Shown here in pieces: positions 61,065 through 64,000 of a stretch of 64,000 nt of DNA. The position numbers and the translations under genes were made by a program. The stretch's first letter is position 1. The number at the start of each line of letters is the position of its first letter. Location of the stretch: the NCBI RefSeq assembly GCF_014844035.1, contig NZ_CP062159.1, forward strand, positions 1,488,001 to 1,552,000. The letters are read 5' to 3'. The DNA is from Flavobacterium sp. MDT1-60 (GTDB lineage: Bacteria; Bacteroidota; Bacteroidia; Flavobacteriales; Flavobacteriaceae). Under the pieces are notes generated by a model. The model had not been told where the DNA came from. It made no database searches and saw only the letters and a program-made list of their open reading frames with translations.

Positions 61065-61694
61065 ATGAATCAGAAACACCAAGAAGATTTAGCACATATT
61101 CGTTCCATGATGGAGCGCTCTTCAAGATTTATATCCCTAAGCGGACTTTCAGGAGTTTTTGCCGGACTTTCTGCTTTAATTGGCGGTCTATATGTTTATC
61201 AGTTGTTTAGAGTTAATGGAGTAAATTATTTTGACGATGGAGCTTATGACGATGGAGCTTATACTATTCCCTATAAATTAGTTTCAGAACTGGTTGTAAC
61301 TGGAATCGTTATTTTAATATGTGCATTTGTTTTTGGAGCTGCTTTTACAATCAGAAAAAGTAAAAAATACAATTTGCCAATTTGGACCTCAGCAACAAAA
61401 AAAATGTTGTTTAATTTGGCAGTTCCATTACTGTCTGGTGGTGTATTTTGTTTGTCGCTTTTATACCATCAAAACTATGGTTTAGTAGCGCCGGCAACTT
61501 TAATTTTTTACGGTTTAGCACTTATTAATGCTGAGAAATATACTTTTTCGGATATTAAATATTTAGGTTTTTGTGAATTGATTTTAGGCTTTATTTCTCT
61601 TTTTTTAATTGGATATGGTTTAGTTTTTTGGATCATTGGATTTGGTATTTTGCATATCTTGTACGGATTAATAATGTTCAAAAAGTATAAATAA
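61065..61694 (+). CDS. Hypothetical multi-pass membrane protein
   Basis: A 209-residue protein with about six membrane helices in a short N-terminal cytoplasmic segment (LAHIRSMMERSSRFISLSG) and the rest hydrophobic. The first loop has DDGAYDDGAY from a 15-bp tandem duplication. I do not recognise the family. It stands eight bases before a winged-helix regulator and shares an operator-like site with the downstream DUF4173 gene, so it is part of one regulated module. Function unknown. Confidence 0.8.
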   Translation: MNQKHQEDLAHIRSMMERSSRFISLSGLSGVFAGLSALIGGLYVYQLFRVNGVNYFDDGAYDDGAYTIPYKLVSELVVTGIVILICAFVFGAAFTIRKSKKYNLPIWTSATKKMLFNLAVPLLSGGVFCLSLLYHQNYGLVAPATLIFYGLALINAEKYTFSDIKYLGFCELILGFISLFLIGYGLVFWIIGFGILHILYGLIMFKKYK

Positions 61695-61702
61695 TCCACG
61701 CA

Positions 61703-61993
61703 ATGGGAATTATTGATAAATTAAATAAAGATTTTGAAAGCCGTGTCAGATTGGGAATTATGTCCATTCTGATGGTGAATGAATGGGTAGATTTTACCGA
61801 AATGAAAACCTTATTGAATATAACAGATGGTAATTTGGCCAGTCATGCTTCAGCGCTTGAAAAATCAGAATATATTGTAGTGAAGAAAGAGTTTGTTGGT
61901 AAAAAGCCAAAAACGTCTTATAGTGTTACCGAAAGAGGTCGTTTGGCCTTTAAAGAACACTTATCGTACCTTGAAAAATTAATGAAATCCTAA
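61703..61993 (+). CDS. Winged-helix transcriptional regulator (HTH_34 type)
   Basis: A 96-residue protein that is essentially one winged helix-turn-helix domain: SRVRLGIMSILMVNEWVDF, the recognition region NITDGNLASHASALEKSEY (about 42-60) and the wing KKPKTSYSVTERG. It matches the HTH_34/ArsR-like single-domain family found beside membrane proteins in Bacteroidota. No ligand domain is present. It probably binds the ACTTTG-N5-CAAAGTACTTT sites before the first and third genes, which would make the module self-regulated. Confidence 0.88.
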   Translation: MGIIDKLNKDFESRVRLGIMSILMVNEWVDFTEMKTLLNITDGNLASHASALEKSEYIVVKKEFVGKKPKTSYSVTERGRLAFKEHLSYLEKLMKS

Positions 61994-62016
61994 TAACCAA
62001 AATTTTTTGTCTAATT

Positions 62017-62038
62017 ACTTTGAAATACAAAGTACTTT
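62017..62038 (+). promoter_or_regulatory. Operator-like element, site B (ACTTTG-N5-CAAAGTACTTT)
   Basis: Identical to site A in the 17 fixed positions and in spacing; only the five-base spacer differs (AAATA against CATTA, two positions shared). It lies between the regulator stop and the DUF4173 start. TTACTTTG in it is one base off the -7 consensus. Confidence 0.6.
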
Positions 62039-62051
62039 TAATTTTATAATC

Positions 62052-63440
62052 ATGAAAAAACATCACATTATTTTTGCTTGCAGTTTGATTTTCTTGCTGC
62101 TTTTTTACAAAGAAGATCTAGGCGTTAACCTGTCAATTTTTGGGCTTGTTTTAACCGGTTTTGTTTGTTACTTCTTCCAGGACCGTTTTTCTGAAAGATC
62201 ACATTTGATCTTAGTCGTCACATCGGTTCTATCTTGTTTGGCTTTTGCCTGGTACGGAGACTTTGCTTCTTTTTTAGCATTGGCAATGTCTGTTCTTTTT
62301 TTACAGTTTAAAACGCAGGATCCAAAACTGAAAATAGTTCAGATTTTCCCACTCGTATTTCTAAACGGAATTACTTCACTGGGACGCGTTTTAATGTTTA
62401 AACAATGGCTTCCGGAAAAGAAAATCCATAATAATTTTGCCAAGAAATTAGTTGCTTTCTTTGTTATTCCGGCTATTTTTCTTGTACTATTTTTTATAGT
62501 GTATTCTTTCGGAAGTAACCATTTCTCTTCTTTATTTACAGATTACACTTTAGATATCAATCTTGGAAATCTTATAATAATTGGAATTCTGGGTTTCTAT
62601 ATTTCATTTAGTTTCTGGAATTATTGGGTTCCTGAAGTTTGTTATGAAAAAAATGAACTTTTGGATAATGAATTCAGCAATATAGCCGAAGTCAAAAATC
62701 AAAATACATTTTCGTTTCTTGATCTGGACTTCGAGAGAAAAAGTGGTGTGATCACTTTAATACTATTAAATTTAATGCTTTTGGTATTTATTGTAACCTA
62801 CAATTACGAACAGTTTTTTGAGGTCGTAGAAAAATCAAATTTAAGTGCTGATACACATCAAAGAGTAAATTCAGTAATCTTTTCAATTCTTATGGCGGTG
62901 GGAGTAATTATGTTTTATTTTAAAGGCGGATTCAATTTTGATAAAAAAGCAGTTCACCTTAAAACACTGGCTAAAATTTGGATTGTCTTAAATGGTCTTT
63001 TAATTGTAAGTGCCTTTATTAAAAATTCAGAATATGTGTCATATTTCGGATTAACTTATAAACGATTAGGCGTTTACGCTTTTTTAATTTTGGCCATTAT
63101 AGGTTTAGTGTATGTTTTTTTTAAAATTACAAAGCAAAAAACAAATGCTTATCTCATCAATCAAATGGTATGGTATTTTTATGCAACAGTTCTTTTATGT
63201 AGTTATGTAAACTGGGGTAATTTAATTACGAATTACAATATTTCAGTAAATAAAACCGTAGAGCCAAGATTTTTAAGTGACCTGAATTTTAATGACGATG
63301 CCCGCCGCGAATATTTTTTAAAAAATAATTTAGACGGAAAATCAACTGAAATTAGAAGAGAAGAGATAATTGATGAATATCAAAACACGACGTTTTTGTC
63401 AAAAGCTTTATATTATGAGTTTTTAAATAAGAAGAAATAG
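62052..63440 (+). CDS. DUF4173-type multi-pass membrane protein
   Basis: A 462-residue protein from ATG 62052 (MKKHHIIFACSLIFLLLFYK) with about 12 membrane helices. LQFKTQDPKLKIVQ and the GGFNFDKKAVHLKTLAKIWI region, plus YFGLTYKRLGVYAF, match the DUF4173/DUF4153 family. A hydrophilic tail follows the last helix (about 410-462). Function of the family unknown. It follows the regulator and has its own operator-like site, so its expression may differ from the first two genes. Confidence 0.8.
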   Translation: MKKHHIIFACSLIFLLLFYKEDLGVNLSIFGLVLTGFVCYFFQDRFSERSHLILVVTSVLSCLAFAWYGDFASFLALAMSVLFLQFKTQDPKLKIVQIFPLVFLNGITSLGRVLMFKQWLPEKKIHNNFAKKLVAFFVIPAIFLVLFFIVYSFGSNHFSSLFTDYTLDINLGNLIIIGILGFYISFSFWNYWVPEVCYEKNELLDNEFSNIAEVKNQNTFSFLDLDFERKSGVITLILLNLMLLVFIVTYNYEQFFEVVEKSNLSADTHQRVNSVIFSILMAVGVIMFYFKGGFNFDKKAVHLKTLAKIWIVLNGLLIVSAFIKNSEYVSYFGLTYKRLGVYAFLILAIIGLVYVFFKITKQKTNAYLINQMVWYFYATVLLCSYVNWGNLITNYNISVNKTVEPRFLSDLNFNDDARREYFLKNNLDGKSTEIRREEIIDEYQNTTFLSKALYYEFLNKKK

Positions 63441-63447
63441 TTTGTAG

Positions 63448-63485
63448 AAAATCCCATTAGTCAAAGCTAATGGGATTTTTTTTAT
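63448..63485 (+). terminator. Terminator after DUF4173 gene
   Basis: AAAATCCCATTAG (63448-63460) pairs perfectly with CTAATGGGATTTT (63467-63479), followed by T. Confidence 0.85.
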
Positions 63486-63586
63486 GAAATATTGTTATTA
63501 TGGTTTTGGACGGAAAAAAATAAATAACAGATTGTTAATTAATATAGTTATTACAAATTGTTAAAAGTTATTAGGAAAATGTTTAC

Positions 63587-63594
63587 TATATTTG
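63587..63594 (+). promoter_or_regulatory. -7 box (TATATTTG) of last gene
   Basis: Perfect TATATTTG. The start codon is about 100 bases downstream, a long leader that includes T runs. Confidence 0.5.
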
Positions 63595-63695
63595 ATTCCC
63601 CGAAAACATTTTTTTGTTTGTTTTTGCTTTTACTTGTTTAGAATATTTTTTAAAAATATAAATAATTCAATAACGTTTAACCTAAAAACAATACC

Positions 63696-64000
63696 ATGAC
63701 AAAAACTACTACTACCACTATTACTACTACTATTGACAATAATGACGATGATACAGCTATTGATGCAGGTATTACTCCTCCTGGGATAGATATTACTCCC
63801 AAGGATAAGGATGCTGTTCATTCTATAGGAACAGTGACATTTAAAAAAACGAAATCTGCAGAGGTTTTATCACCATATGTTGAGGCATATTATGATTCAC
63901 ATTCAAATGCTCTTCTTATACAGGCTGTTGTTTATGTTGATTCGCCTCTTGTCGAAAATGAAATTCTCCATTATAAAATAATTCAAAATACTTATATCGA
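63696..64000 (+). CDS. Hypothetical protein with threonine-rich N-terminus (3' end outside window)
   Basis: The frame is open from ATG 63696 to the end of the window, about 101 residues. It begins MTKTTTTTITTTIDNNDDD, encoded by ACT repeats, then a proline/aspartate-rich part and a strand-rich part (EVLSPYVEAYYDSHSNALL, LLIQAVVYVDSPLVENEIL). No signal peptide. A perfect -7 box lies upstream, so it is likely expressed. I do not recognise it; the rest is outside the window. Confidence 0.6.
   Translation, partial: MTKTTTTTITTTIDNNDDDTAIDAGITPPGIDITPKDKDAVHSIGTVTFKKTKSAEVLSPYVEAYYDSHSNALLIQAVVYVDSPLVENEILHYKIIQNTYI

Overview
The window is a piece of a low-GC Bacteroidota chromosome, almost certainly Flavobacterium or a close relative. 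The evidence is: many start regions carry the Bacteroidota promoter shape (TTG, about 19 bases, TANNTTTG); there are no strong Shine-Dalgarno sequences; proteins typical of the class are present (PorV/PorQ family, DUF4105/Lnb-like, SusC-like beta-barrel proteins, HmuY, DUF6607, DUF4173, DUF5808); and intergenic repeats of a kind seen in flavobacteria are common.

Positions 1-11121 (+ strand) are the end of a surface-polysaccharide locus: the tail of an MBOAT O-acyltransferase, an SGNH-like partner, six glycosyltransferases or related proteins, an O-antigen polymerase/ligase-like membrane protein and a polyprenyl-phosphate sugar transferase. Most genes overlap or nearly touch, so they are probably co-transcribed. 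Positions 11126-13368 (- strand) hold a DUF4105/Lnb-like membrane protein and a PorV/PorQ-family outer-membrane protein. Positions 13559-31913 are mostly housekeeping: pssA, a GH25 lysozyme, a kdsD-tatC-AhpD-like run with lptB downstream, recQ, a COG2509 flavoprotein, a quinone reductase-like protein, an exported M24 peptidase, exported msrB-msrA, idi, queD, bcp and manA. The manA gene and the small gene after it each carry a one-base deletion.

A tandem pair of identical tRNA-Thr(TGT) genes, each with its own promoter and terminator, lies at 31936-32284. Then come lipoproteins, htpG, an OmpA-family lipoprotein, an orphan ABC ATPase, an S9 peptidase, fabH, cutC, a TonB-type outer-membrane receptor and argS. 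Positions 47847-52064 form a divergent heme/iron uptake locus (DUF6607 protein; TonB receptor plus HmuY lipoprotein) with a 21-bp palindrome between two opposed -7 boxes. Positions 52339-56924 form a three-gene O-acylation operon: an anchored SGNH hydrolase, a second SGNH hydrolase with an inserted LysM domain, and an MBOAT acyltransferase. Positions 57204-60744 hold ffh, folD and a CorA-type transporter.

The right end (61065-63440) is a compact module of a membrane protein, a small winged-helix regulator and a DUF4173 membrane protein. The same 22-bp operator-like element, ACTTTG-N5-CAAAGTACTTT, stands before the first and third genes. The window ends inside a gene whose product starts with a threonine-rich run.

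The observations most worth following are the LysM-containing SGNH/MBOAT operon, the duplicated operator of the winged-helix module, the palindrome in the heme locus, the RecQ without zinc cysteines, and the two nearby single-A deletions that break manA and its neighbour.
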